A stretch of 64,000 nt of DNA from NCBI GenBank assembly GCA_013519935.1, contig JACDUA010000007.1, positions 27,806 through 91,805 on the forward strand, read 5' to 3'. This DNA comes from Ectothiorhodospiraceae bacterium WFHF3C12. GTDB lineage: Bacteria > Pseudomonadota > Gammaproteobacteria > Nitrococcales > Nitrococcaceae. Within the stretch, counting starts at the first letter, position 1; each line of letters begins with the position of its first letter. The notes beneath the pieces were generated by a model. That model saw only the letters and a program-made list of their open reading frames with translations, was not told the DNA's origin and did not search any database. Below are positions 38,641 to 46,697 of this stretch, one piece after another. The position numbers were made by a program, and so were the translations under genes.

Positions 38641-38688
38641 CGCTTCGTTCACTGGCGAATGAGGCGCTAAACATGGGCGAAGAAGCCC
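38641..38688 (+). ncRNA. ANTAR-type antiterminator leader RNA of the amide importer operon (P1-P2)
   Basis: P1: 38641-38650 pairs with 38657-38666 (ten continuous pairs) with hexaloop ACTGGC, A at position 1 and G at position 4. P2: GGGC (38675-38678) pairs with GCCC (38685-38688) with loop GAAGAA. The P2 3' arm overlaps the 5' arm of the terminator. Same layout and near-identical P2 loop as the amiC leader at 36210, although the flanking sequence is unrelated, which supports a shared ligand (AmiR). Confidence 0.8.
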
Positions 38689-38734
38689 CCTGGTTCCGCG
38701 CATTGAATGCGCTGCGACCGGGGGGCTTTTTTTT
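38684..38734 (+). terminator. Leader terminator before the amide importer operon (regulated)
   Basis: AGCCCCCTGGTT (38684-38695) pairs with the segment ending ACCGGGGGGCT (38716-38727), with an inner GCGCAT-TGA-ATGCGC stem, followed by eight T (38727-38734). It lies 85 bases before the start of the substrate-binding protein gene, with no ORF in between, so it is a leader attenuator rather than the end of a gene. Confidence 0.88.
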
Positions 38735-38819
38735 GTCCGATCGGTACGGAACCGGGAGCCAGGCTGGCGTGAGCCGTCCCGACCCCTGGTGCGTGTGCTG
38801 CGACGAGGAGATGACTGTT

Positions 38820-40061
38820 ATGAAACGACGTGACTTGCTCAAGGGTATGGCGCTCACCGGTGTGGCCGGCGCCACGGGTTTCCCCGGCATCTGGCTGAAG
38901 GGAGAGGGCGCGGCTTACGCCGCCAATGGCGAGATTCCGGTGGGCGTGCTGTTCTCGCTCACCGGCACGATCGCCGTGGTCGAGCGCTCGATGCACAACG
39001 CCGCGCTCCTCGCCATCGACGAGGTGAACGCGGCCGGGGGTATCAACGGCATGAAGCTCAAGCCCGTGATCGAGGATCCCGCCTCCGATCCGGCCACCTT
39101 CGCCGACAAGGCACGGAAGATGGTCCTGGCCGACCGTGTCGCCAGCATCTTCGGCTGCTACACGTCCGCTTCCCGCAAGGCCGTGCTGCCTCCGGTGGAG
39201 CGGCGCAAGAACCTGCTCTGGTACCCCACGCTCTATGAAGGGCGCGAGTGCTCCCAGCACGTCATGTACGGCGGCGCGACGCCCAATCAGCAGCAGAAGG
39301 AGATCATCCCCTGGCTCGTGGAGAACTTCGGCGGCCGCTTCTACCTCATCGGGTCCAACTACATCTATCCGAAGGAGGAGAACAACGTCTGCAAGATCCT
39401 GCTGGAGCAGCTCGGGGGTGAGGTCGTCGGCGAGGAGTACGTGCCGCTTGGCCATTCCGAGTTCAGCTCGGTCATAAACAAGTTCAAGGACACCAAGCCG
39501 GACGTGATCTTCTCCACGGTGGTGGGCGACTCGGTCATCGCGCTGCACCGCCAGTACAGGAACGCCGGGCTGGATCCCGCCAACATGCCGATGTTCAGCC
39601 TTACGACGTCGGAGGTCGAGGTGGCGGCCATGGGCGGTGAGTTCGCGGCGGGTCACTACACCTCGGCCCCGTACTTCATGAACGTTGACACACCGGCGAA
39701 CGCCCATTTCGTCGAGGCCTACCAGAAGCGCTTCGGCACAGACGCCGTCACCCACTTCGTCTCCGAAGCCACCTACTTCCAGATCCATCAGTTCGCCGAG
39801 GCCGCGAGGAAGCTGGCCAAGAGCGACATCGGTCCGGAGGCCATCCGGGACGCCGCTCGCGGGATGACCCTCGAGGCGCCCCAGGGGCAGGTGAGGGTGG
39901 ACGAGGAGAATCTGCACACCTGGGTGTGGCCGAAGATCGGCCAATGGGAGTCGAGCGGTCAGGCCAAGGTCATCCGCGAGACACCGGAGTGGGTTCGGCC
40001 GCTGCCGTACTGGGCCTACGAGGGCCAGGACTGCACGCGGACCGGCGTCACTCAGGCCTAG
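38820..40061 (+). CDS. Short-chain amide/urea ABC transporter substrate-binding protein (UrtA/FmdD-like)
   Basis: 413 residues from the ATG at 38820 (GAGGAG nine bases upstream; the ATG at 38811 abuts that site and is unlikely). The N-terminus MKRRDLLKGMALTGVAGATG has a twin-Arg pattern, so Tat export is probable. The mature domain is the type I binding fold of the amide/urea class (IPVGVLFSLTGTIAVVE, GCYTSASRKAVLPPVE, LWYPTLYEG). It is a paralogue of AmiC. First gene after the leader; together with two permeases and two ATPases it forms an importer for amides or urea feeding AmiE. Confidence 0.92.
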   Translation: MKRRDLLKGMALTGVAGATGFPGIWLKGEGAAYAANGEIPVGVLFSLTGTIAVVERSMHNAALLAIDEVNAAGGINGMKLKPVIEDPASDPATFADKARKMVLADRVASIFGCYTSASRKAVLPPVERRKNLLWYPTLYEGRECSQHVMYGGATPNQQQKEIIPWLVENFGGRFYLIGSNYIYPKEENNVCKILLEQLGGEVVGEEYVPLGHSEFSSVINKFKDTKPDVIFSTVVGDSVIALHRQYRNAGLDPANMPMFSLTTSEVEVAAMGGEFAAGHYTSAPYFMNVDTPANAHFVEAYQKRFGTDAVTHFVSEATYFQIHQFAEAARKLAKSDIGPEAIRDAARGMTLEAPQGQVRVDEENLHTWVWPKIGQWESSGQAKVIRETPEWVRPLPYWAYEGQDCTRTGVTQA

Positions 40062-40127
40062 CGCTCAGGGCCGCCGGCGTTTCGGCGTCGGCGGCCCGCG
40101 AGCGGTTTTCCCCACTCGAGGAGGGCC

Positions 40128-41003
40128 ATGGCAGTGGAATCCTTTTTCTCGCAAGCGTTCACGGGTTTGAGCATAGGCTCGATCCTGCTGCTGATCGCCC
40201 TGGGGCTGGCGATCATCTATGGCTCCATGGGCGTCATCAACCTGGCCCACGGCGAATTCCTGATGCTCGGCGCCTACGCCACGTGGTTCATGCAGAGCCA
40301 GCTCGGTGTCGGGCTACTGGGTAGCCTGGTTTTCGTGTTCGTCATGGTCGCGGCCTTTGGCTGGCTGCTGGAACGGACCATCGTCCAGTTCCTCTACCAT
40401 CGCCCGCTGGACACCATCCTCGCCACCTGGGGAATCGGGATCATGCTCCAGCAGGGAATGCGGCTGCTGGCCGGCGGCGAGCTGCGCTACGTGGAGCTGC
40501 CCGGCAGCCTGGACGTGACGCTGAGCCTGATGGGGCTGGAGCTGCCGCTTTACCGGATATTCATCATCGTCCTGACCGTCGGGCTTCTGGCCGCGACGTG
40601 GTACCTGATGAAGCGCACCGAGTTCGGCATGCGCCTGCGGGCGGTGACCCAGAATCGCGCCATCGCCGAGTCCTACGGCATAAACTCCAAGCGCGTCTAC
40701 TCCCTTACGTTCGCCTACGGCGCCGGCCTGGCCGGGGTCGCGGGCGCGCTGGTCGCACCGATCAAGAGCGTATCCCCCGACATGGGCACCGCCTTCGTGG
40801 TGGACGCGTTCATGGTGGTGGTCATGGGCGGCGTTGGCAGCCTGCTGGGCGCCGTGGTCAGCGCCGGTGTCCTCGGCGAGCTCACCGCGGGCGTGGCCTA
40901 TCTGCTCAACGACACGCTGGCCAAGGTTCTGGTGTTCCTGACGGTCATCGTCGTCATCCGGTTCCGGCCCCAGGGCCTGTTCCCCGACCGTACCCGCAGC
41001 TAG
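40128..41003 (+). CDS. Amide/urea ABC transporter permease (UrtB/LivH type)
   Basis: 291 residues with about eight hydrophobic segments. The start FTGLSIGSILLLIALGLAIIYGSMGVINLAHGEFLM (read across TM1-2) and the loop GINSKRVYSLTFAYGAGLAG are diagnostic of the LivH/UrtB class. It carries the substrate through the inner membrane with the UrtC-type partner 11 bases downstream. GAGGAGG precedes the ATG. Confidence 0.92.
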   Translation: MAVESFFSQAFTGLSIGSILLLIALGLAIIYGSMGVINLAHGEFLMLGAYATWFMQSQLGVGLLGSLVFVFVMVAAFGWLLERTIVQFLYHRPLDTILATWGIGIMLQQGMRLLAGGELRYVELPGSLDVTLSLMGLELPLYRIFIIVLTVGLLAATWYLMKRTEFGMRLRAVTQNRAIAESYGINSKRVYSLTFAYGAGLAGVAGALVAPIKSVSPDMGTAFVVDAFMVVVMGGVGSLLGAVVSAGVLGELTAGVAYLLNDTLAKVLVFLTVIVVIRFRPQGLFPDRTRS

Positions 41004-41014
41004 GAGACCAAACC

Positions 41015-42139
41015 ATGTCCCAGAAGTGGCTTCTACCCCTGCTCGGATACGTCGCATTTTCGGTGGCCATCCTCTCGGTCCCCGCGATGGTCGGCGACAA
41101 CGTATTCCTGCTCAACAAGTACGCGCGTTACCTGGCGCTGGCACTGCCCGCCGTTGCGCTGGCGCTGTGCTGGGGCCAGGCGGGCATCCTCAACCTCGGA
41201 CAGGGCTTCAGCTTCGGCATCGGCGCCTACGCCATCGCCATGCACCTGAAGCTGGTCGCCAGTGCGTCCAACCCCGGCGGACTGCCGGATTTCATGGGTT
41301 GGAACAACGTTGGCGCCTTGCCCTGGTTCTGGGAGCCCTTCCACTCCCTGGGGTTCGCCGTGCTGGCCGGTATCGGCGTGCCCGTGCTGCTCGCTTCCCT
41401 GCTGGGGTGGTTCATGTTCCGGGCCCGGATCGCCGGGGTCTTTGTCGCGATCATCACCCTGGCGATGCTGGTCGTCGGCAATCTCCTGGTCGTCGACCAG
41501 CAGCGCTACACCGGCGGGCTCAACGGCATGACTGACCTTGCCTGGCTAAACGTGCTGGGCCTCCAGATCGATCCCTACAGCCGCGCGTTTTACTACCTCA
41601 CGGCCGGTTCGCTGATTGCCGTGCTGATGGCGGGCTTCGTACTGGTTCGCTCCAAGTTCGGGCTCATCCTTCAGGCCATTCGCGGCAACCCCGAACGGGT
41701 GCGTTACTTCGGCTACGACGTGGCCCGTTACCAGAGTGTCGCGTTTGCCACCTCGGCCGGCGTGGCGGGCATCGGCGGCATGCTCTACGCGATGGTCCTG
41801 GAATTCGCCTCGCCGACGTTCATGGCCGTGCCGCTCTCGCTGGCCTTCGTCATCTGGTGCGCGGTGGGCGGTCGCCAGTCCCTGCTGGCGGCGGCCATAG
41901 GGGCCGTGGTCGTCAACGCCATCCAGGGCAGCCTCTCGGAGGCCTTCCTGGACACCGCGCAGCTGCTGGTCGGCGGCATCTTCGTTCTGGTGGTGCTGTT
42001 CCTTCCCCGGGGCCTGGGCGGTCTCGTCGAGGACACGGCCACGCGGCTGCACGGCGCAGGCGCAAGGCTTCGCCGTGGTCGGGAGGCCGTCGAGAAATCC
42101 GTTGATCTGCCCGTCAAGCGTGGGGAGGTGGCGAAATGA
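41015..42139 (+). CDS. Amide/urea ABC transporter permease (UrtC/LivM type)
   Basis: 374 residues from the ATG at 41015 (TAGGAGA upstream). Hydrophobic throughout, with the LivM/UrtC hallmark LALCWGQAGILNLGQGFSFGIGAYAIAMHLK and coupling loop YDVARYQSVAFATSAGVAGIGG. The segment LGQGFSFGIGAYA follows UrtC more closely than LivM. A basic C-terminal tail (RLHGAGARLRRGREAVEKS) is cytoplasmic. Its stop overlaps the next ATG in an ATGA (42136-42139). Confidence 0.92.
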   Translation: MSQKWLLPLLGYVAFSVAILSVPAMVGDNVFLLNKYARYLALALPAVALALCWGQAGILNLGQGFSFGIGAYAIAMHLKLVASASNPGGLPDFMGWNNVGALPWFWEPFHSLGFAVLAGIGVPVLLASLLGWFMFRARIAGVFVAIITLAMLVVGNLLVVDQQRYTGGLNGMTDLAWLNVLGLQIDPYSRAFYYLTAGSLIAVLMAGFVLVRSKFGLILQAIRGNPERVRYFGYDVARYQSVAFATSAGVAGIGGMLYAMVLEFASPTFMAVPLSLAFVIWCAVGGRQSLLAAAIGAVVVNAIQGSLSEAFLDTAQLLVGGIFVLVVLFLPRGLGGLVEDTATRLHGAGARLRRGREAVEKSVDLPVKRGEVAK

Positions 42140-42885
42140 GCGCGATTCTCGACCTGAAAGGCCTCGAGGTCAGTTTCGACGGTTTCAAGGCCGTCAGCGG
42201 ACTGGATCTGTCGGTGGGCGAAGGTGAGCTGCTTTGCCTGCTCGGGGCGAACGGAGCCGGCAAATCCACGACCCTGGATCTGATCTGCGGCAAGACACTC
42301 CCCACGGCCGGCACCATCCGCTTCCGGGACAGGGACATCACCGAGGTGCACGAGTTTCGGCGCGCGCGCCTCGGGATCGGGCGCAAATTCCAGGTGCCTA
42401 CGGTGTTCCGGGAGCTGACCGTGGAGCAAAACCTGGAGGTGGCCCGGTCGGAGTATCCCGGGGTCCTGAGCACGCTGCGGCGACTGGGTGTTCGCCGCTG
42501 TGACCGGCTGGAAGAGGTGCTCGAGCTGGTGGGGCTGACATCCAAGCGCCGGGCCCAGGCGAGCGAGCTCTCCCACGGCGAGACCCAGTGGCTGGAGATC
42601 GCCATGCTCGTGATGCAGGACAGCCAGCTCATTCTCATGGACGAGCCCACCGCCGGCATGACCATCGCCGAGACGTCGCGCACCTGCGAGCTGTTCAACC
42701 GTCTGCGCGGGCGCCACACGCTCGTCGTCGTGGAGCACGACATGAGCTTCGTGCGCGAGATCGCCGAGCGCATCACCGTCATGCACCAGGGCCAGGTGCT
42801 CGCCGAGGGCGGCGTCACGGACATCGAAAACAACGAGGCCGTTCGCGAGGCCTATCTCGGAAGCCGGGGGATTGCACATGCTTAG
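42136..42885 (+). CDS. Amide/urea ABC transporter ATP-binding protein (UrtD type)
   Basis: 249 residues. Walker A GANGAGKST, the UrtD-like ARLGIGRKFQVPTVFRELTVEQNLEVA, a degenerate signature (LSHGETQWLEIAMLV in place of LSGGQ), and Walker B LILMDEPTAGMT. The signature change is usual for UrtD/LivG subunits, which pair with a canonical UrtE/LivF. The end overlaps the UrtE-type start by eight bases. Confidence 0.92.
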   Translation: MSAILDLKGLEVSFDGFKAVSGLDLSVGEGELLCLLGANGAGKSTTLDLICGKTLPTAGTIRFRDRDITEVHEFRRARLGIGRKFQVPTVFRELTVEQNLEVARSEYPGVLSTLRRLGVRRCDRLEEVLELVGLTSKRRAQASELSHGETQWLEIAMLVMQDSQLILMDEPTAGMTIAETSRTCELFNRLRGRHTLVVVEHDMSFVREIAERITVMHQGQVLAEGGVTDIENNEAVREAYLGSRGIAHA

Positions 42886-43573
42886 TTTCGAGGCAGTTCA
42901 CTCCTACTACGGCAGCAGCGCCGTTCTGCAGGACATCAGCTTCGAGGTGGACGAGGGCAAGCTCCTGGCGGTCGTCGGCCGCAACGGCGTCGGCAAGACC
43001 ACCTTGATGCGAACCGTCATGGGACTGACGGACCGTGCCCGCGGTCGCATCCGCCTCGCGGATACCGAGCTGCAGAACCACTCGACCTATGAGCGGGCCC
43101 GGTCGGGGGTGGCCTACGTGCCCCAGGGCCGGGAGATCATCGGCCGGTTCACCGTCGAGGAAAACCTCCGCATGGGTACCTTCGCCCGCAGGGACGGTCG
43201 CCGCGAGATCCCCGGCCTCGTCTACGAGCTATTCCCGGTGCTCGAGGAGATGGCGCAGCGCCGCGGCGGCGACCTATCCGGCGGGCAACAACAACAGCTC
43301 GCCATCGGCCGGGCGCTGGCCATGGAGCCCCGGGTGCTGCTGCTCGATGAGCCCACCGAAGGCATTCAGCCGAACATCGTCGAGCTCATCGAGGACGTGG
43401 TTATGCGGCTCAACCGGGACTACGGCATCACGGTGGTCCTGGTCGAGCAGAACGTGCCATTCGCCCGTCGTGCAGCCCATGAGTTCCTGATGCTCGACAA
43501 CGGCCGCATTGCCGCCGGTGGGACCATCGAGGGGCTCACGGACGAACTGGTGGACGAGTACATGACCATCTGA
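42878..43573 (+). CDS. Amide/urea ABC transporter ATP-binding protein (UrtE type)
   Basis: 231 residues from the ATG at 42878; an in-frame TTG at 42872 is not needed. Walker A GRNGVGKTT, YVPQGREIIGRFTVEENLRMG (the UrtE signature loop), canonical LSGGQQQQLAIGRAL and Walker B VLLLDEPTEGIQPNIV. Completes the importer. AmiE follows after 57 bases. Confidence 0.93.
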   Translation: MLSFEAVHSYYGSSAVLQDISFEVDEGKLLAVVGRNGVGKTTLMRTVMGLTDRARGRIRLADTELQNHSTYERARSGVAYVPQGREIIGRFTVEENLRMGTFARRDGRREIPGLVYELFPVLEEMAQRRGGDLSGGQQQQLAIGRALAMEPRVLLLDEPTEGIQPNIVELIEDVVMRLNRDYGITVVLVEQNVPFARRAAHEFLMLDNGRIAAGGTIEGLTDELVDEYMTI

Positions 43574-43630
43574 CTCCGCCGCCCGCGGGGTCTTCGCTGT
43601 CGCAACAAGAAGCCACAGGAGGCTGAAGCC

Positions 43631-44683
43631 ATGAGGCATGGTGATATCTCGAGCAGTTCCGATACCGTCGGCGTGGCGGTCGTCAACTACAAGATGCCGC
43701 GGTTGCATACCAAGGCCGAGGTGCTCGACAACGCCCGCAATATCGCCGACATGATCATCGGCATGAAGCAGGGCCTGCCGGGCATGGACCTGGTGATCTT
43801 CCCGGAATACAGCACCATGGGGATCATGTACGACCCCAAGGAGATGATGGATACGGCAGCCAGCGTGCCGGGCGATGAGACGGAGATCTTCTCCGAGGCC
43901 TGCCGGCAGGCGAACACCTGGGGTGTGTTCTCTTTGACGGGTGAGCGCCACGAAGACCACCCGAACAAGAACCCCTACAACACCCTGATACTGATCGACA
44001 ACAAGGGCGAGGTCGTTCAGAAATACCGCAAGGTGATCCCGTGGTGCCCCATCGAGGGCTGGTACCCCGGCGACACCACGCACGTCACCGAGGGCCCCAA
44101 GGGGCTGAAGATCAGCCTCATCATCTGCGACGACGGCAACTACCCGGAGATCTGGCGCGACTGCGCCATGAAGGGCGCCGAGCTGATCGTTCGCTGCCAG
44201 GGCTACATGTACCCGGCCAAGGAGCAGCAGGTGATGATGGCCAAGACCATGGCCTGGGCCAACAACAGCTACGTGGCCGTCGCGAACGCCTCGGGCTTCG
44301 ACGGCGTCTACTCCTACTTCGGGCACTCCGCCATCATCGGCTTCGACGGCCGCAGTCTAGGCGAGTGCGGCGAGGAGGAAATGGGCATCCAGTACGCCCA
44401 GCTCTCGGTCTCGGAAATCCGCGACGCCCGGCAGAACGACCAGTCGCAGAATCACCTGTTCAAGATCCTGCATCGCGGTTACACGGGCATTTACGACTCC
44501 GGTGACGGCGACAAGGGCGTGGCCGACTGCCCCTTCGAGTTCTACCGGACCTGGGTCATGGATGCGAAAAAGGCCCAGGAGAACGTAGAAGAGATCACGC
44601 GCTCCACCATCGGCGTCGCCCAGTGCCCCGTAGGAAGCCTGCCGCACGAGGGAGTGGAGAAGGCCGCCGGCGGAAGCCGGTAG
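43631..44683 (+). CDS. amiE: Aliphatic amidase
   Basis: 350 residues, nearly identical in layout to the 346-residue Pseudomonas AmiE (start [20 protein letters not shown]). It hydrolyses short aliphatic amides such as acetamide and propionamide to acid plus ammonia in the cytoplasm. The nitrilase-superfamily triad is intact and at the same numbering: Glu59 in FPEYST, Lys134 in [10 protein letters not shown], Cys166 in [15 protein letters not shown] precedes the ATG. Placed between the importer and amiB, under the AmiR-controlled leader, it is the catabolic step of the operon, supplying nitrogen and a carboxylic acid. Confidence 0.98.
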   Translation: MRHGDISSSSDTVGVAVVNYKMPRLHTKAEVLDNARNIADMIIGMKQGLPGMDLVIFPEYSTMGIMYDPKEMMDTAASVPGDETEIFSEACRQANTWGVFSLTGERHEDHPNKNPYNTLILIDNKGEVVQKYRKVIPWCPIEGWYPGDTTHVTEGPKGLKISLIICDDGNYPEIWRDCAMKGAELIVRCQGYMYPAKEQQVMMAKTMAWANNSYVAVANASGFDGVYSYFGHSAIIGFDGRSLGECGEEEMGIQYAQLSVSEIRDARQNDQSQNHLFKILHRGYTGIYDSGDGDKGVADCPFEFYRTWVMDAKKAQENVEEITRSTIGVAQCPVGSLPHEGVEKAAGGSR

Positions 44684-44747
44684 TACAACGGGCCGGTGGC
44701 GCGGTGCGGTCCGCCGCACCGCGCCCATCTCGAACAGGGGGAGTGCC

Positions 44748-45851
44748 ATGCCGTTCATCAACGACGTGCTCGCCGACAATCAGGCCCAGGTGGCAAGCCA
44801 GGCCGTTGGCTCGCGGGCAGGCGATCCCGAAGCGGGAGCGGCGGGTAACACCGTCTCGCGATTCCGATTCGATCCGGACGCCGTCGCCGCGTTGTTGCGA
44901 CGGCGAATTGTCGGTCAGGATCACGTGCTCGACGACCTCGAGTCGGCGCTGCGGGTGGTCAAGGCGGACATCGCCGACCCCGGCAGGCCCTTGTACGTGG
45001 CACTCTTCCTGGGCCCGACCGGAGTGGGCAAGACCGAGGTCGTCCGCGTGCTCTCCGAGGCCATTCACGGCAGCCCCGACGCGTTCTGCCGGATCGACAT
45101 GAACACCCTGTCCCAGGAGCATTACGCCGCCGCGCTGACCGGGGCGCCGCCGGGGTACGTCGGCAGCAAGGAAGGCACGACCCTGCTGGATCCGGCCCGC
45201 ATCGAGGGCAGCTTCAGCGAGCCGGGAATCGTGCTCTTCGACGAGGTCGAGAAGGCCAGCCGCGAGGTCACCCGGGCGCTGCTGAACGTCTTCGAGACCG
45301 GAATGCTCACGCTGACCTCCGGGGCGCGGTCCATCAATTTCCGCAATGCGCTGATCTTCATGACCAGCAATCTGGGGGCTCAGCGCATACATAGCTATGA
45401 GCACAGCTGCGCCCGCGGCTGGCGGCGCTACCTGCCGATGACAGTGGGCCGACGCCATCGCGCCATAGAGCGCATCATCGACCAATCCCTGCAGTCCGCC
45501 TTCGAGCCGGAGTTCATAAACCGCATCGACAGTCTCACCCGCTTCCACTGGATCGAGCGCAACGCCATGGACGCCCTGATCGACCTGGAGCTGGACAAGC
45601 TCAACGGCCGCCTGCGGCGGATCGGCCGCGAGGTCTCTCTCGAGCACGATCTCCGGGATCTGTTGCGCCGCCAGGGCTTCGACCGCCGCTTTGGCGCGCG
45701 CTCCATGCGAAGAGCCATGCGCAGATTCGTCGAGGTCCCGCTGGCGAGCGCGCTCATGGGGGAAAACCTGGTCAAACGCGACGGCGCAGACCTCCAGACG
45801 TTGGTGGGAAGGGTGGTCAACGGGGACGTCGTGTTCGAGATTCGCGCCTGA
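44748..45851 (+). CDS. amiB: AmiB-like AAA+ ATPase (Clp/Hsp100-type chaperone)
   Basis: 367 residues, a single AAA+ module like the second domain of ClpA/ClpB: Walker A GPTGVGKT at 89-96, pore-loop motif GYVG at 136-139, Walker B FDE at 164-166, sensor region IFMTSNLGAQRI, then the C-terminal D2-small domain (FDRRFGARSMRRAMRRFVEVPLA). An amiB gene of this type follows amiE in the Pseudomonas amide operon, where its role is poorly defined; it was suggested to energise the AmiS permease. Here AmiS is absent and an ABC importer is present, so a chaperone role for AmiE or AmiC is a fair alternative. Confidence 0.85.
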   Translation: MPFINDVLADNQAQVASQAVGSRAGDPEAGAAGNTVSRFRFDPDAVAALLRRRIVGQDHVLDDLESALRVVKADIADPGRPLYVALFLGPTGVGKTEVVRVLSEAIHGSPDAFCRIDMNTLSQEHYAAALTGAPPGYVGSKEGTTLLDPARIEGSFSEPGIVLFDEVEKASREVTRALLNVFETGMLTLTSGARSINFRNALIFMTSNLGAQRIHSYEHSCARGWRRYLPMTVGRRHRAIERIIDQSLQSAFEPEFINRIDSLTRFHWIERNAMDALIDLELDKLNGRLRRIGREVSLEHDLRDLLRRQGFDRRFGARSMRRAMRRFVEVPLASALMGENLVKRDGADLQTLVGRVVNGDVVFEIRA

Positions 45852-46060
45852 GCGTTTGTGCCATGTCAGGACGTCGAGAGCTGTTCGACGGCCAGCGCCC
45901 GACTCCTCGGCCGAGGTCGCAGCATGGCTGCAGTGACAGGGGTGGTGGGTAGGTGCGGCTACTTGTTCGGGCTGCGGTGCTCCGCCATTCTCACGCTATC
46001 CACTGTTCTCACTACGGACGAATTCTCCACGCATCGCCTCTCCAGATGGGCACATTGAGA

Positions 46061-46075
46061 ATGTGAACTTCACAT
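46061..46075. promoter_or_regulatory. 15-base perfect palindrome ATGTGAA-C-TTCACAT
   Basis: Seven-base perfect arms around one C, 65 bases before the TetR start. The half-site spacing (TGTGA-N3-TCACA) is three bases shorter than a CRP site, so it is likely a site for another dimeric regulator. Confidence 0.55.
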
Positions 46076-46109
46076 AGTTGCCTTCTGCCGCCTTTCTCTT
46101 CAGAATGTA

Positions 46110-46125
46110 TAGAACGATCAATCTA
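46110..46125. promoter_or_regulatory. Putative TetR operator (TAGA-N2-GATC-N2-TCTA)
   Basis: Imperfect 16-base inverted repeat 14 bases before the TetR start, overlapping a TATAGA -10-like element. Consistent with autorepression of the TetR-MFS pair. Apart from these two palindromes 45852-46139 shows no gene. Confidence 0.5.
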
Positions 46126-46139
46126 CTTTCAAGTGTGCG

Positions 46140-46697
46140 ATGCGACCTTCGAAACGCGAAACACTGCTGGATACCGCCGAGCGCCTCTTCTACGAGGAGG
46201 GGTTCCACGCGACCGGCATCGACCGGGTGGTAGCCGAGGCTGGCGTGGCCCGGATGACGCTCTACAACCACTTTCCGTCCAAGGACGACCTGGTGCGGGC
46301 CGTCATCGAGCGCCGGCAGGGGCGGTTCTTCGCGGAGATCCATCGGGCCATCGAGGCGCGCGGAGCGGAGTCGGCGCTCGACGCCGTCGTGGCCGTCCAC
46401 TGCCTCTGGCTGCGCAGCGTCTCGCGCCATGGCTGCATGCTGATCAAGGCCATGGGCGAGTACGAGCGGCACGGCGCGGACATCCATGCGCTGACGCAGC
46501 GCCTCAAGCACGACCTGCTGGCGCTGATCCGCGATGCCCTGGCCCTGGACGGTGAGCCCGCACAGGAGGCGCCGGCCGAGCGAGTGCTGCTGGTGCTGGA
46601 AGGGGCCAATGCGCTGGTGCCGGTGCTCGGGGTCGAGCGCACCGTTGACCACATTCAATACATGGTACCCGCCGTCCTGGCGGTGGAGGCCGCATGA
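46140..46697 (+). CDS. TetR-family transcriptional repressor
   Basis: 185 residues. N-terminal HTH with LLDTAERLFYEEGFHATGIDRVVAEAGVARMTLYNHFPSKDDLVRAV, the standard TetR/AcrR pattern; the C-terminal helical domain binds a ligand and dimerises. Its stop overlaps the MFS gene start in an ATGA (46694-46697), so the two are co-translated. Probably represses its own operon through the palindromes at 46061 and 46110 until a pump substrate is present. Confidence 0.92.
   Translation: MRPSKRETLLDTAERLFYEEGFHATGIDRVVAEAGVARMTLYNHFPSKDDLVRAVIERRQGRFFAEIHRAIEARGAESALDAVVAVHCLWLRSVSRHGCMLIKAMGEYERHGADIHALTQRLKHDLLALIRDALALDGEPAQEAPAERVLLVLEGANALVPVLGVERTVDHIQYMVPAVLAVEAA

Noticed and set aside
43574..43630. 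A third ANTAR leader before amiE
   Set aside because: The 57-base gap has no A1/G4 hexaloop pair and no T-tract terminator; amiE appears to be carried by the importer transcript.
46061..46075. CRP binding site reading of ATGTGAACTTCACAT
   Set aside because: CRP requires TGTGA-N6-TCACA; here the spacer is N3, so the half-sites are on the wrong helical phase.
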